From: JAWXTP01 sp044433415 | GTDB taxonomy: Bacteria; Bacteroidota; Bacteroidia; Bacteroidales; Rikenellaceae | DNA: 64,000 bases | Direction: 5' to 3' | Assembly: GCA_044433415.1 (NCBI GenBank) | Contig: JAWXTP010000002.1 | Span: 7,938 to 71,937, forward strand | Shown here: in pieces, positions 27,075 to 36,956 of the stretch | Layout: each line of letters starts with the position of its first letter | Numbering within the stretch: position 1 is the stretch's first letter | Program-made: the position numbers and the translations under genes | Notes under the pieces: generated by a model | Told to the model about the DNA's origin: nothing | Databases searched by the model: none | The model's input: only the letters and a program-made list of their open reading frames with translations

Positions 27075-27199
27075 CGGTATAAAAGCTATATTTAAATTAT
27101 TTCAAGTATAACTTTTAGTAATTCCCCTTGTGCGTTATATATACAAAATCAATAGAGAGTTATAGTAACTCCCTAATATTAATCTAATAAGAACAAATT

Positions 27200-29293
27200 A
27201 TGAAGAAGCTCATTTACCTATTTAGTAGTTTCCTACTACTAACTGCCTGCGGACAAGGCAGTGTCAATGTGGATTATGGGAATGTAAATCCATCTACAAT
27301 TAAGTTGGCTGTAAATGATTTAGAAGAATGTGTGAATGCTACCCTAGCAAGCTCTAGTATTTCTCCTAAATTTAGTGTTTCCGTTGACTCAAAAATGGAG
27401 AACGGAAGTTTTGGTTACAAAATTTCCGAGAACAATGAAGTGTCTTTCTTTGCAGGGGACGAAATTGGTGTCACTCATGCAATTTACACCTTACTAGAGG
27501 AGCTGGGTTACACTTTCGACATCACTGGTATCTCTAAACCAGAACAGCCTAACCTAACAGCGTTTACCCCTAAAGACACTCTTATCACTCCTTCTGTACG
27601 CTGGAGAGGTATACGTCAACACGTAAACTTTCCTATGGATATTTCTTCGTACGAAATAGAAGATGCCAAGAAATACTTAGACGACCTTCTTCGTATGCGC
27701 TTCAATAAACTTACTATACATACTTACCCAGGTCAATGGTATGAAACTATGATAGGTGATAGCTTATCTCTTGCAGGTAACTATTTCTATGGTAATAACC
27801 ATTTCTTATACGAAAGTCCTTTATTACAAAAAGCCATCCCTGCAAATGATTCTGTTTTCTGTATTCCTTCTGCTGAAAAACTATCACCAGAAGAAAATAG
27901 CAAGTTCGCTATCAACTGGATGCAACAACTTATAAGATATGCAAAAGAATTGGGATTCTATGTTCAGGTATCTTTTGAACCTCGTATCTCTAGTATAGAT
28001 CAAGCTGTTTCTACTTCTATGGATGTTTACAATTTATATCCAGAAATTGATGCTTTAGAGCTTATTACAGAAGAAACAGGAGGTTGGGGACCTAGATGTA
28101 CAGAAGAAGAAGTCAAGGCTTCTTTAGCTCATTATTTCACTCCTGAAATTGCTAGTGATGAAATCGTCAACAGACCTATCCAACCAAAACAGTCAGACCT
28201 AAACGCTATTTATTCACAAATGGGTGTTATCTGTAAGGCTATAGAAAAACTAGAGCCTACAATAGGAGACAAGGTAGAGTTAAAAATTGGTATCTATTGT
28301 TCAGTCGGTAATTACACAGAATCAGTTTATAGACTTGCTCGTTTAGCTATGCCTGATAATAAAGTGTGTTTAATGCCTTCTCATGGTAGTATGGGTACAG
28401 CAAATTCCCTTCCTAATGTTATTAGAACTAAAGAAGATTTAGCAGCTACAGAAATCTACTCATGGGTTGAGTTTGATGGTTTAATGTATTTATACCAAAA
28501 CTCTATTCTTGGCAATAACACCTTAATGGATAAACTTGACGAGATAGACCCTAACGGACAACATCTTTCTATTTTGTATAACCACTGGAGAACTGCCGAA
28601 TGTAGAACATCTGCTAGATATGCTACAGAAGTAACAATGACAAAAGACCTTACTCCTGACCAATTCTACTTATCTTATGCTGAACGTTTAGGAGTTAAAA
28701 CTCCTGCTAACCTTAAAAAAGCCCTAGACCTTATTACTGAGGCTGATATTTTTGCATCTAAAAATCTTGGAAATATTGGTTTCTGTTGGATGGGTGCTTG
28801 GCGTACAGGTGGCTTCTTTAATAGAACTAAAAAAGACAGATTAATACATACTAGAGAGCTTTATTATGAAGCTGGCAAGGTGTTCTCTGAGTTAATAAAA
28901 GAAGTGTCTAAAGACAGTGAAGCCTATTCTTATCTTGCATTTATTGAGAACCGCGTTTTATGTACAGTGATTTACCTTGATGCTTTTATTGAAGGTGTAG
29001 GTATTCAAACTATAGAAATCGAAAAAGATGGTTCTGTTTCTGAGTCTGAACAATTACGTGCGCGCGCAATCTGTGACAAGTCTTTATTAATCTTTGACCA
29101 GTACCTAGAAGTTCTTTCTCAAATGATGCCAGACCGTGGTTGTGAAGGCACTTTAGCTAGTTCTTGGAGTGCTCCTATTAGAGGATTAAAGATTTATAGA
29201 GAGAAACTTGGAGGTGTACCTATGTCAGCTGTCCCAGGCGCTGATGCAGAAGTAGATGCTCCACCACTACCTATTTTCTACGAAGAAGAATAA
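27200..29293 (+). CDS. Lipoprotein resembling glycoside hydrolases (GH20b/GH67N-like N-terminal domain)
   Basis: A 697-residue protein with a lipobox LLLTAC (Cys17), so probably anchored in an envelope membrane. The segment about 65-125 (EVSFFAGDEIGVTHAIYTLLEELGY) resembles the small alpha/beta domain that precedes GH20 and GH67 barrels. Next comes a barrel-like part (WRGIRQHVNFPMD, RMRFNKLTIHTYPGQW, FEPR, ITEETGGWGP) and a helical C-terminus. I cannot name the catalytic pair or the substrate; a hexosaminidase or glucuronidase relative is the best guess. It stands alone behind its own consensus promoter and before a strong terminator. Confidence 0.7.
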   Translation: MKKLIYLFSSFLLLTACGQGSVNVDYGNVNPSTIKLAVNDLEECVNATLASSSISPKFSVSVDSKMENGSFGYKISENNEVSFFAGDEIGVTHAIYTLLEELGYTFDITGISKPEQPNLTAFTPKDTLITPSVRWRGIRQHVNFPMDISSYEIEDAKKYLDDLLRMRFNKLTIHTYPGQWYETMIGDSLSLAGNYFYGNNHFLYESPLLQKAIPANDSVFCIPSAEKLSPEENSKFAINWMQQLIRYAKELGFYVQVSFEPRISSIDQAVSTSMDVYNLYPEIDALELITEETGGWGPRCTEEEVKASLAHYFTPEIASDEIVNRPIQPKQSDLNAIYSQMGVICKAIEKLEPTIGDKVELKIGIYCSVGNYTESVYRLARLAMPDNKVCLMPSHGSMGTANSLPNVIRTKEDLAATEIYSWVEFDGLMYLYQNSILGNNTLMDKLDEIDPNGQHLSILYNHWRTAECRTSARYATEVTMTKDLTPDQFYLSYAERLGVKTPANLKKALDLITEADIFASKNLGNIGFCWMGAWRTGGFFNRTKKDRLIHTRELYYEAGKVFSELIKEVSKDSEAYSYLAFIENRVLCTVIYLDAFIEGVGIQTIEIEKDGSVSESEQLRARAICDKSLLIFDQYLEVLSQMMPDRGCEGTLASSWSAPIRGLKIYREKLGGVPMSAVPGADAEVDAPPLPIFYEEE

Positions 29294-29316
29294 GGAACAT
29301 TAATGTCCTCTAAATG

Positions 29317-29360
29317 AAAATAACCTATGTTGCTATTAATGTAACATAGGTTATTTTTGT
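29317..29360. terminator. Bidirectional terminator at 29.3 kb
   Basis: 15-bp perfect arms AAAATAACCTATGTT (29317-29331) and inverse (29343-29357), with T run; between convergent genes. Confidence 0.88.
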
Positions 29361-29372
29361 TTAAAAGAAAAT

Positions 29373-30569
29373 TTATTTTCTTTTAACTTTAAAGGCAAAA
29401 ATAGAATACAATAAAGTAATAATTGTAAATAACACTTCCACTGAGTAAAGTGTTGATATTCCAAATGAATCTATTATCCTACCACTAAAAATAGCAATTA
29501 TCATACTACTAAGGTGAGTAAGCACTGTCTGTATCGTAAAATCTGTACCCTCACGTCCCTCACGCGACTTATCCATTGCTGTAGTATATACTATCACAGT
29601 AGAAAGCCCATAAGAAGCCCATAAAAGACAAACCCCTACGTATATGGCATGGCCACAGTCTTTAAACATCGAAAAGATAAGGAAGTAAACCGCTGTGGTA
29701 AGTGCACAAAGTGCAAAGATTATACGTGAGCGATAACGACCATATTTTTTAACTATCCTACCCCCAAAATATGAGGCTATAAATCCACAACCTGTACCAA
29801 TAATTCCCGAAATAAAACCTATCTCCACTATGGTATAACCTAAGTCAACCATGTAAGGACGAAGTGTTGACAATATACCTATCAACCCACTGTAAGACAG
29901 GATAAGATAAATTATCTGTTTAGAAATACCCTTTTGCTTAAAAAAAGATAACAAGTCACCCTTAGTAGCTTTAGTATGCTTAGGAATCAATGGCGTTGAA
30001 CGTTTTTGCATCATAAGAGGCACTATCGCCAACATCACAAACACTGCTAGACAAGGCAAAACAACATCCCAACCTATTTTCTTATAAATAAGCAATAACA
30101 CTCCACTACCTACAAGAGTTCCAGCAAAACTCCCCATAGACTGCATACTATTTACCATACTTTTATTTTTCCTATCAAAGGAACGTACAGCAAGAGCATC
30201 AGTAGCTATATCCTGAGTAGCAGAAGCAATAAATGACAGTAAAATCAACACAGCAATCAATATCATATCTGTCTTTATATCTAACAAAGACACCCCAAAT
30301 ATTAACGCTGCATAACATAATTCTGAACTAAAAATCCACTTTTTGTAGCTTCCCAACGAGCCCGTATTTCTATCAACTAAGGGAGACCAAAGGAACTTTA
30401 TTAACCATGGAACCTTTATAAGTTGTAATAGTGTTATTGTTGTCATAGAGAAATTCTCTTGACGCATCAGTACGGGAATAACCGTACTAAAGAAGCTCAT
30501 CGGTATAGACTGAGCTATATACAAACCAAAGAAAACGCCTAGTCGTTTTTGTTGTTCAAATTTATCCAT
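29373..30569 (-). CDS. MFS permease, AmpG/RhtX-like
   Basis: A 398-residue protein with about 12 membrane helices. WSPLVDR (about 67-73) and SATQDIATDALAV (about 115-127) are typical of the AmpG / acetyl-CoA-transporter branch of the major facilitator family. This branch also holds the single-component siderophore permeases RhtX/FptX. It lies 55 bp downstream of a TonB-dependent receptor on the same strand, which favours passage of the receptor's ligand (siderophore or muropeptide-like) over the inner membrane. Confidence 0.82.
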   Translation of the reverse strand: MDKFEQQKRLGVFFGLYIAQSIPMSFFSTVIPVLMRQENFSMTTITLLQLIKVPWLIKFLWSPLVDRNTGSLGSYKKWIFSSELCYAALIFGVSLLDIKTDMILIAVLILLSFIASATQDIATDALAVRSFDRKNKSMVNSMQSMGSFAGTLVGSGVLLLIYKKIGWDVVLPCLAVFVMLAIVPLMMQKRSTPLIPKHTKATKGDLLSFFKQKGISKQIIYLILSYSGLIGILSTLRPYMVDLGYTIVEIGFISGIIGTGCGFIASYFGGRIVKKYGRYRSRIIFALCALTTAVYFLIFSMFKDCGHAIYVGVCLLWASYGLSTVIVYTTAMDKSREGREGTDFTIQTVLTHLSSMIIAIFSGRIIDSFGISTLYSVEVLFTIITLLYSIFAFKVKRK

Positions 30570-30624
30570 TAATTATTTTCGTAAATATTGTTTATTAAGT
30601 AGGGCAAAAACTTTTAGTAAACTT

Positions 30625-32694
30625 CTAAAATTGAAGTATCAAATCTGCACCTATAGTAAAAGGCTTACCTTGTTGTATATAACTGTTACCCAATGACTCA
30701 AGATAATATGCGTTATATTTTGTATTGGTAATATTTTTCGCCCAGACCGCAAAGGTAATAATACTTTTTGATATTGATACTCTAGCATTTAAAAGATTAT
30801 AATAATCTTCTTTAGCAGTGTTAGCATCGTTCCAATAAATATCTCCAACTCCATTATACTGAACAGCAACATTTATCCTATCATAAAGACAAGAATTAAA
30901 CGACACAAAGGTATAATCCGCACGTCCAGAAATAGTACTTTGAGGCACTAAAGACAATCTATTTGAAGAATAATCCGCTCCAGCAGAAGAAACATATTCA
31001 TCAAATTTAGCGTTAGTATAACCATAATCAACACCAAAATTTAAACGCTCTATAGGTTGGTAATTAAGCGATGCTTCAACACCATAACTTGTACTCTCTG
31101 CTGCATTTTTAAGCAAAGAACCTGTACCTGTTGATAAAAGCTGATAAACTTGTTGATCTTTCCAGTCTATATAAAATACCGCAAACGAGCCTTTCAACTT
31201 ATTATTACACAAGTTAAATTTTGTTCCTAACTCATAACTCCAACTATATTCTGGCTTAAAACTACGCTCTTGGTCTTCTATAAAAGAAGAGTTAAAGCCA
31301 CCTGCCTTATATCCTTTAGTTACAGTTGCATAAAGTTGACCATAATCCTCTATTTGGTATTGTAAAGAAAACTTAGGTGAAAGCTGAGAATGGTTTAACT
31401 CACTATCAAAACTATCATTAAGCGAAGAACTATCACTTATGATATAATAATTCTCATAATCCATTTTTGCCTTTTCAAAGTCATAACGAAGACCAAAAGT
31501 AAATGAAAGGTTATCTACAAAAAGCCTATCCAAAGTTGCTTGACCATAAAAGGCAGCTCCCCAAATTGGAGTGTCATAATATTTATCTGTTGTCAAACCA
31601 CTAGTAACATATTCCATAGCAACATTCTTATCTAGAGACTGATAAAAGCCTGATGCTCCAGCTATCCAGCTAATACGGTGCTTACCTACTTGACGAACCT
31701 CAACCTCCTGAGTAAACATATTCTGTTTCTCTTTCTGAGTCACATAATATAAATCACTAGCTGTGAAATCTTGGTCTATACCTTGATGATCTCTACTATA
31801 TTGATGTGAAGTACGGGATGTTAAAATAATTTTAGGTGATGAATAAGTGTAGCTTAATCCATTTGAGTTCAAGAAACGATTATACAAACTCTCTCTATTG
31901 TAATTAACATCTGTCGTTTCTAAAGTTTCTGTATTTAGCAACATATAAGGATAACCACTTTGTTCTGAATACTCTACATTTGTTACAAAGTTAAGTTCAT
32001 GACGATCTTTCTTGTAACTCAGCTTTAAACGACCTCCCCCAGAATTTAATTTATCAGCATACTCCGAAAGAGTCTCATTATAGAAAAATCCATCATTATG
32101 TTGGTAAAATCCAGAAATGCCATATCCAAAATTATCCGTAAATTTTCTATAATCAGATATAGATGCCTGTGCCCTACCCTTGCTGCCTCCAGACAATGAT
32201 ATTGTAGTGCCTTTATATGTTAGTGGTGATTTTGTTGTTACATTTATAATACCGCCCATAGCATTACGACCAAACATAGTACCTTGTGGTCCACGTAACA
32301 CCTCTATAGAGCTAATATCTGCAAATTCGAAATCAAAAGCACTTTTCTCAAAATAAGGAATCCCATCAACATACAAACCTACTGATGGAGAATTAATTTT
32401 AGAACCTATACCTCTTATAAAAACTGGGGAATTAAGTTTGGTACCATAATCAGGCATAAACATATTAGGAATAGCCAAAGAAAAATCCTTTATATTCGTT
32501 ATTGATGCTGATCTTAAAAGACGTGTATTCATTTCTGAACCAGAAATAGGAAGCACTTCTAACTTGCGACCTTCTTTGCGACTTACAATAGTCACTTCAT
32601 CCATTAACACGGTGTCTTGTCTCTCTGACAAGTCTTGTGCACCTACTGTTTGTACTACAATCAGTAACGAAAAAAAAGCTAATAGATTTTTCAT
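30625..32694 (-). CDS. TonB-dependent outer-membrane receptor
   Basis: A 689-residue receptor: signal peptide 1-19 ending VGAQ, TonB-box-like segment MDEVTIVSR (about 31-39), plug domain (FIRGIGSK, GLYVDGIPY, VLRGPQGTMFGRNAMGG), then a beta barrel to the final Phe (GADLILQF). There is no N-terminal carboxypeptidase-regulatory domain and no SusD gene, so it is not a SusC-type glycan porin. It is closer to the iron-complex receptor group. Ligand unknown; its partner is the MFS permease downstream. Confidence 0.9.
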   Translation of the reverse strand: MKNLLAFFSLLIVVQTVGAQDLSERQDTVLMDEVTIVSRKEGRKLEVLPISGSEMNTRLLRSASITNIKDFSLAIPNMFMPDYGTKLNSPVFIRGIGSKINSPSVGLYVDGIPYFEKSAFDFEFADISSIEVLRGPQGTMFGRNAMGGIINVTTKSPLTYKGTTISLSGGSKGRAQASISDYRKFTDNFGYGISGFYQHNDGFFYNETLSEYADKLNSGGGRLKLSYKKDRHELNFVTNVEYSEQSGYPYMLLNTETLETTDVNYNRESLYNRFLNSNGLSYTYSSPKIILTSRTSHQYSRDHQGIDQDFTASDLYYVTQKEKQNMFTQEVEVRQVGKHRISWIAGASGFYQSLDKNVAMEYVTSGLTTDKYYDTPIWGAAFYGQATLDRLFVDNLSFTFGLRYDFEKAKMDYENYYIISDSSSLNDSFDSELNHSQLSPKFSLQYQIEDYGQLYATVTKGYKAGGFNSSFIEDQERSFKPEYSWSYELGTKFNLCNNKLKGSFAVFYIDWKDQQVYQLLSTGTGSLLKNAAESTSYGVEASLNYQPIERLNFGVDYGYTNAKFDEYVSSAGADYSSNRLSLVPQSTISGRADYTFVSFNSCLYDRINVAVQYNGVGDIYWNDANTAKEDYYNLLNARVSISKSIITFAVWAKNITNTKYNAYYLESLGNSYIQQGKPFTIGADLILQF

Positions 32695-32830
32695 AATTAT
32701 TTATACCTTTAAAATTATTTACAGCAAAGATATAATAATATTTTTTAAAAATTATACTTTTTATACTATTTTTTCTTCAAAAAGTATAAAATAATAAATT
32801 TAACCTCTTATGCGGTACCAGTAATAAACA

Positions 32831-32857
32831 ACAAAAGCCTGTAATACAGGCTTTTGT
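32831..32857 (-). terminator. Terminator of rpoN
   Basis: 13-bp arms ACAAAAGCCTGTA and inverse with one central base (the real loop would be larger), followed on the minus strand by a T-rich run. Confidence 0.75.
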
Positions 32858-32882
32858 CAAAATTATACTCATATAAAAAAAA

Positions 32883-34325
32883 TTATACTTCTTTTCGAAG
32901 GCGCGCAACAGGGATATTTAACATTTCTCTATATTTTGCAACCGTACGACGTGCTATTTTATATCCTTTTTCTTGAAGGATAATCATTAGTGCCTCGTCA
33001 GTAAGAGGGTGTTTTTTATTCTCATCCTCTACACAGTCTGACAGAATCCTCTTAATTTCACGCGATGAAACTTCTTCTCCCGATGAGGTCTGCATAGCTT
33101 CAGAGAAGAAATACTTAAGAGAATAAATTCCAAAATGTGTTTGAACATACTTACTATTTACAACACGCGAAACTGTAGACACATCTAGTTCTGTGAGCTC
33201 AGCAATATCTTTTAGTATCATAGGTTTCAACCTTGTTTCATCCCCATCTAAGAAATACTCGTGTTGAAATTCCATTATAGCATTCATCGTAAGCAACAAA
33301 GTTGCATTTCTTTGTTTTATAGCAGAAATAAACCAACGTGCAGAATCTATTTTTTGTTTTATAAATTGAGCTGCCCCTTTCTCACTTTTAAGGCTATCCT
33401 TTTTACGTGTTCCCGACTTAGAAACCTCTTTTAACATATTTATATAACTCTTATTTATCTTTATTTCAGGCATATTAGTCCTGAACAAAGACAAATCTAG
33501 CTCACCATTAGTATAGTCTATTACAAAATCAGGTATTATCTGTATTGTTGGTTCACTTTGACTATTTTCTGTATACAAATTAGAAGGCTTAGGAGATAAA
33601 CCCGTAATAACATTTATAATATCACGAAAATCGTCATCATCTAACCCTAGGCGCGACATAATTTTATCAAAATGCTTTTTAGCAAAATCTTCAAAATAAT
33701 TCTCTAGTACTTTTGTTGCAAGTCTCACATCGCTAGTCTGAGGGTGATTTCTTAACTGCAATAAAAGAGCTTCCTGTAAAGTTCGCGCTCCTGTCCCCTG
33801 AGGTTCAAAAGTCTGAATTATCTTTAACACATTTTCTATTTCATCTTCTGAAACATCTAGATTCATAGCAAATGCTATATCATCAGAAACGCTCATTAAC
33901 TCACGTCTCAGATAACCATCAGAATCTAATGATCCTATGATATAGCGACCAATAACCTGATCTTTAGAATTAAGCTCTTTATAACTTAACTGCTCTTCAA
34001 GATATTCAATATAACTCAAACCGTCACTAAGAGGCATAGTTATATGCTTATCATCTTTTGAAAAGTTGTTTGCATACAATTTATAAGAAGGAATATCTTC
34101 ATTCTTTACGTATTCATCTATATTTAACTTAGCAGTAGAGCCTTCATTATTTGCATCCTCAGCTATATCAGAAAGTTCTTCAAGAACTGGATTTTCCTCA
34201 ATTTCTTGTTTTATTCTTTGCTCAAGTTGAATTGTAGGAAGCTCTAGGAGCTTTATCATTTGTATCTGCTGAGGAGAAAGTTTCTGTACTAATTTCTGTA
34301 TCTGTCTGGTGCTTAAAGTCGCCAT
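32883..34325 (-). CDS. rpoN: RNA polymerase sigma-54 factor
   Basis: A 480-residue alternative sigma factor. The N-terminal activator-contact region is Gln-rich (LSPQQIQMIKLLELPTIQLE, about 16-35). A core-binding middle follows, then the C-terminal RpoN box ARRTVAKYRE (458-467). Sigma-54 needs an AAA+ enhancer-binding protein; none is encoded here. Downstream of it on the same strand lies the TonB receptor, separated by a terminator. Confidence 0.97.
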   Translation of the reverse strand: MATLSTRQIQKLVQKLSPQQIQMIKLLELPTIQLEQRIKQEIEENPVLEELSDIAEDANNEGSTAKLNIDEYVKNEDIPSYKLYANNFSKDDKHITMPLSDGLSYIEYLEEQLSYKELNSKDQVIGRYIIGSLDSDGYLRRELMSVSDDIAFAMNLDVSEDEIENVLKIIQTFEPQGTGARTLQEALLLQLRNHPQTSDVRLATKVLENYFEDFAKKHFDKIMSRLGLDDDDFRDIINVITGLSPKPSNLYTENSQSEPTIQIIPDFVIDYTNGELDLSLFRTNMPEIKINKSYINMLKEVSKSGTRKKDSLKSEKGAAQFIKQKIDSARWFISAIKQRNATLLLTMNAIMEFQHEYFLDGDETRLKPMILKDIAELTELDVSTVSRVVNSKYVQTHFGIYSLKYFFSEAMQTSSGEEVSSREIKRILSDCVEDENKKHPLTDEALMIILQEKGYKIARRTVAKYREMLNIPVARLRKEV

Positions 34326-34339
34326 CTTATTCAGGTTTT

Positions 34340-34450
34340 AAGGGGAGTTCTACAAACTGCGGTTCACATATCTAATCCTAAACACATAACACATTCCGCA
34401 AAAATTTCTATACCAAAGTGTAAAATCTAGTTTTTAGAAGTTCCCTAAAA
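34340..34450 (+). repeat. Long copy of the intergenic repeat
   Basis: AAGGGGAGTTCTACAAACTG at the left, AAAATCTAGTTTTTAGAAGT TCCCTAAAA at the right. The interior carries its own short inverted pair (GCGG ... CCGC). It fills the space between rpoN and DUF721. Confidence 0.8.
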
Positions 34451-34499
34451 TACAATATTCAATATGTCTAATTACCATAATCAATTATCGTGCAAAACA

Positions 34500-34793
34500 T
34501 TACGAAACTACGATAAATTTCACAACAACACGTCCTGCAACTCCATTTAATCGATATTTTATATCATTCCTACGCGCAAAAAACTCACTTCGTGCAGAGG
34601 CTGAATTAAAACTAACATACAATTTACCATCTCGTAAAGTCAGCTTTTGTGTCGCATCTGATAAATCTTTACCGACAACTTCATACCACGCATTCATAAC
34701 CTTAGCTTCGAGCATTCCTTTAGAAAAGGCTGCGCTGTCTTTCATTATATTATTTATAATGCTTCCTATTAACACTGGTTCTGTCTTTTCCAT
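34500..34793 (-). CDS. DUF721 (DciA-like) protein
   Basis: A 97-residue protein of the DUF721 family: PVLIGSIINNIMKD at the start, AWYEVVGKDLSDATQKLTLR in the middle, YVSFNSASARSEFFARRNDI near the end. The family includes DciA, the ancestral loader or activator of the replicative helicase. It sits 21 bp after recF, a common neighbour. Confidence 0.88.
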   Translation of the reverse strand: MEKTEPVLIGSIINNIMKDSAAFSKGMLEAKVMNAWYEVVGKDLSDATQKLTLRDGKLYVSFNSASARSEFFARRNDIKYRLNGVAGRVVVKFIVVS

Positions 34794-34814
34794 AACGCTA
34801 AATTTATACGTTTA

Positions 34815-35918
34815 TTAATATTCTTTATCTAACACTTGTCCTTTATCTATCACATACGAAAGATATTCACCTTTAATATTGCTTAAGATATTCTCTACCC
34901 TTACCTTATTTGCATCTGTGATAAAAATCTGACCAAATCGCTCCTCAGAAACTAGGTTTATTAATTTCTCTACCCTCTCCAAATCCAGTTTATCAAATAT
35001 ATCATCTAATAACAAAATAGGTTTAAAGGATTTATGGTTTGCAATTATATTGAACTGCGCAAGTTTTAATGCTATCAGAAACGACTTCTGTTGTCCTTGC
35101 GAACCATATTTACGTATTGAGTAACTATCTATCTTAAAGTCTATATTATCTCTATGTATACCTGCTGTTGTATATCCCATTATTTTATCTTTTTCGATAA
35201 TAGAAGCAAACAACTCCTGAGCACTCTGAGATTCTAACGCACTTTTATAGTCAATCTCAATATCTTTATCATCCGAAGAAATTTCTCTATAATAACTATT
35301 TACAATAGGTGTTATATCTTTTATAAATTCTTTACGTCTTTTATAAATAAAATCCGAGAAACTAGCCATCTGCATATCTATTACTTCTAAGACCTCATAA
35401 TTTATACTATAAGGGTCTTTTAGGAGTTTATTCCTTTGAGCTAACAAACCATTATATCTAACTAGAGAACTTAAGTAATCTTTATCTATCTGCGAAATAA
35501 AAGAATTTATAAAACGTCTCCTTTCTTCTGAAGCATCATTTATTAAATTCACATCTGAAGGAGATATCATAACCACAGGTAATAAACCTATATGTTCTGA
35601 CAGTCGTTGATATTCCTTATTAGCTCGTTTCAAAACCTTACCTTTTGAACGAGAATAACTACAAGTAATATTCTCTATTTTTTCATCAACAAAGCAATAT
35701 TCACCCTCTAATAAGAAAAAATCCTTACCGTGATTAACACACTGTAAATCACTCAAACCAACAGAACTTTTACAAAGCGAAAGATAATGGATAGCATCAA
35801 TAATATTAGTCTTCCCCGCACCGTTCAAACCCGTAAAACAGTTAATATTTGGGCAAAAATTAAGAGAAATACTAACCAAGTTCTTAAAATTAACAATATT
35901 TATTTTTTCTAAGTACAT
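34815..35918 (-). CDS. recF: DNA replication and repair protein RecF
   Basis: A 367-residue SMC-like ATPase for gap repair and RecA loading. Walker A GLNGAGKT is at 30-37, the signature region is KYGSQGQQKSFLIALKLAQ, and Walker B is PILLLDDIFDKLD. Length is normal. It is divergent from the TPR gene and cotranscribed with DUF721. Confidence 0.96.
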   Translation of the reverse strand: MYLEKINIVNFKNLVSISLNFCPNINCFTGLNGAGKTNIIDAIHYLSLCKSSVGLSDLQCVNHGKDFFLLEGEYCFVDEKIENITCSYSRSKGKVLKRANKEYQRLSEHIGLLPVVMISPSDVNLINDASEERRRFINSFISQIDKDYLSSLVRYNGLLAQRNKLLKDPYSINYEVLEVIDMQMASFSDFIYKRRKEFIKDITPIVNSYYREISSDDKDIEIDYKSALESQSAQELFASIIEKDKIMGYTTAGIHRDNIDFKIDSYSIRKYGSQGQQKSFLIALKLAQFNIIANHKSFKPILLLDDIFDKLDLERVEKLINLVSEERFGQIFITDANKVRVENILSNIKGEYLSYVIDKGQVLDKEY

Positions 35919-36049
35919 AGACTGTATATTATTGATTTAAAATAAATTAACTAGTACATTTAACACTAATTTAGGTCTTTTACCAAAGAAACCTATCACA
36001 AAAATATAATAAAAATTTGTGAAAATGTTTTATTTACGATAAAAAGATT

Positions 36050-36057
36050 TATTTTTG
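36050..36057 (+). promoter_or_regulatory. -7 box before the TPR gene
   Basis: TATTTTTG, 77 bp upstream of the ATG. No convincing TTTG at the expected distance. Confidence 0.4.
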
Positions 36058-36134
36058 TGATGTTAAAAAAGGAAAGTTATACGCTTTTCGCAAGGAGAAA
36101 TTAGAATTAATAATAAAACTTATACATATATTTT

Positions 36135-36830
36135 ATGTCAAACAAAGTCCAAAAAAAACAAGTAGAAGATCCAGAAGAAGTAATTGAAGCAGCTATTGAT
36201 TCAACACAGGGATTTATTCAGAAAAATTTAAAACAATTGTCTATAGGTGTAGGCGGTGTAACAATTGTAGTATGCGCTATTTTCGCGTATATCTATCTTG
36301 TTTCTATGCCTCGCGAAGTGAAAGCATCTTCTGAGATGTATGTAGCACAACAAATGTTCGCTATAGATTCATTTGCCGTTGCTCTTAATGGTTCAGCATC
36401 AAACAAAGGTTTCCTTGATATCGCTGACGAATATTCTTCAACAAAAGTTGGCAACATCGCTAACCACTACGCTGGTGTTTGTTACATGCAAATGGGTGAA
36501 TACGAAAACGCTATTGCTTACCTTGCAAAATACAACACTGTTAAAGGTTTAGCTTCAGAAGTTATCAACGCTCAAAACATAGGTCTTAGAGGTGATGCAA
36601 ATGTTCAACTTGGCAAATTCGAAGAAGCTCTTAGCGCATTCGTAAAAGCTGCAACTATCTCTGACAATACTTTTACAACTCCTATGTACTACAAAAAAGC
36701 TGGTGTTGTAGCTGAGAAACTAGGTAAAAAAGAAAAAGCATTAGAATATTATACTATAATCAAAAATCAATACCCTGCTGCTATCGAAAGTAGAGATATT
36801 GACAAATATATTGGTAAAGTATCATACTAA
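36135..36830 (+). CDS. Membrane-anchored TPR protein (YfgM-like)
   Basis: A 231-residue protein with one transmembrane helix at about 37-57 (IGVGGVTIVVCAIFAYIYLV) after a charged cytosolic start. About four TPR units follow (for example NHYAGVCYMQMGEYENAIAY, ALEYYTIIKNQYP). The layout matches YfgM/TPR_21 proteins, which act at the membrane with secretion chaperones. It precedes ribH. Confidence 0.82.
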   Translation: MSNKVQKKQVEDPEEVIEAAIDSTQGFIQKNLKQLSIGVGGVTIVVCAIFAYIYLVSMPREVKASSEMYVAQQMFAIDSFAVALNGSASNKGFLDIADEYSSTKVGNIANHYAGVCYMQMGEYENAIAYLAKYNTVKGLASEVINAQNIGLRGDANVQLGKFEEALSAFVKAATISDNTFTTPMYYKKAGVVAEKLGKKEKALEYYTIIKNQYPAAIESRDIDKYIGKVSY

Positions 36831-36864
36831 TAGCCTATCTTAGAGATATTTTAGACTTTAATAG

Positions 36865-36898
36865 AGCTCCTGTCTTGAATAAGATAGGAGCTTTATTT
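36865..36898 (+). terminator. Terminator after the TPR gene
   Basis: AGCTCCTGTCTT (36865-36876) and AAGATAGGAGCT (36881-36892), one G-U pair, then TTATTT. Confidence 0.75.
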
Positions 36899-36956
36899 GT
36901 TTATAAAAAGAAAATAGTATACTTTTACATCATAAATCAAATAATAACATATAAAT

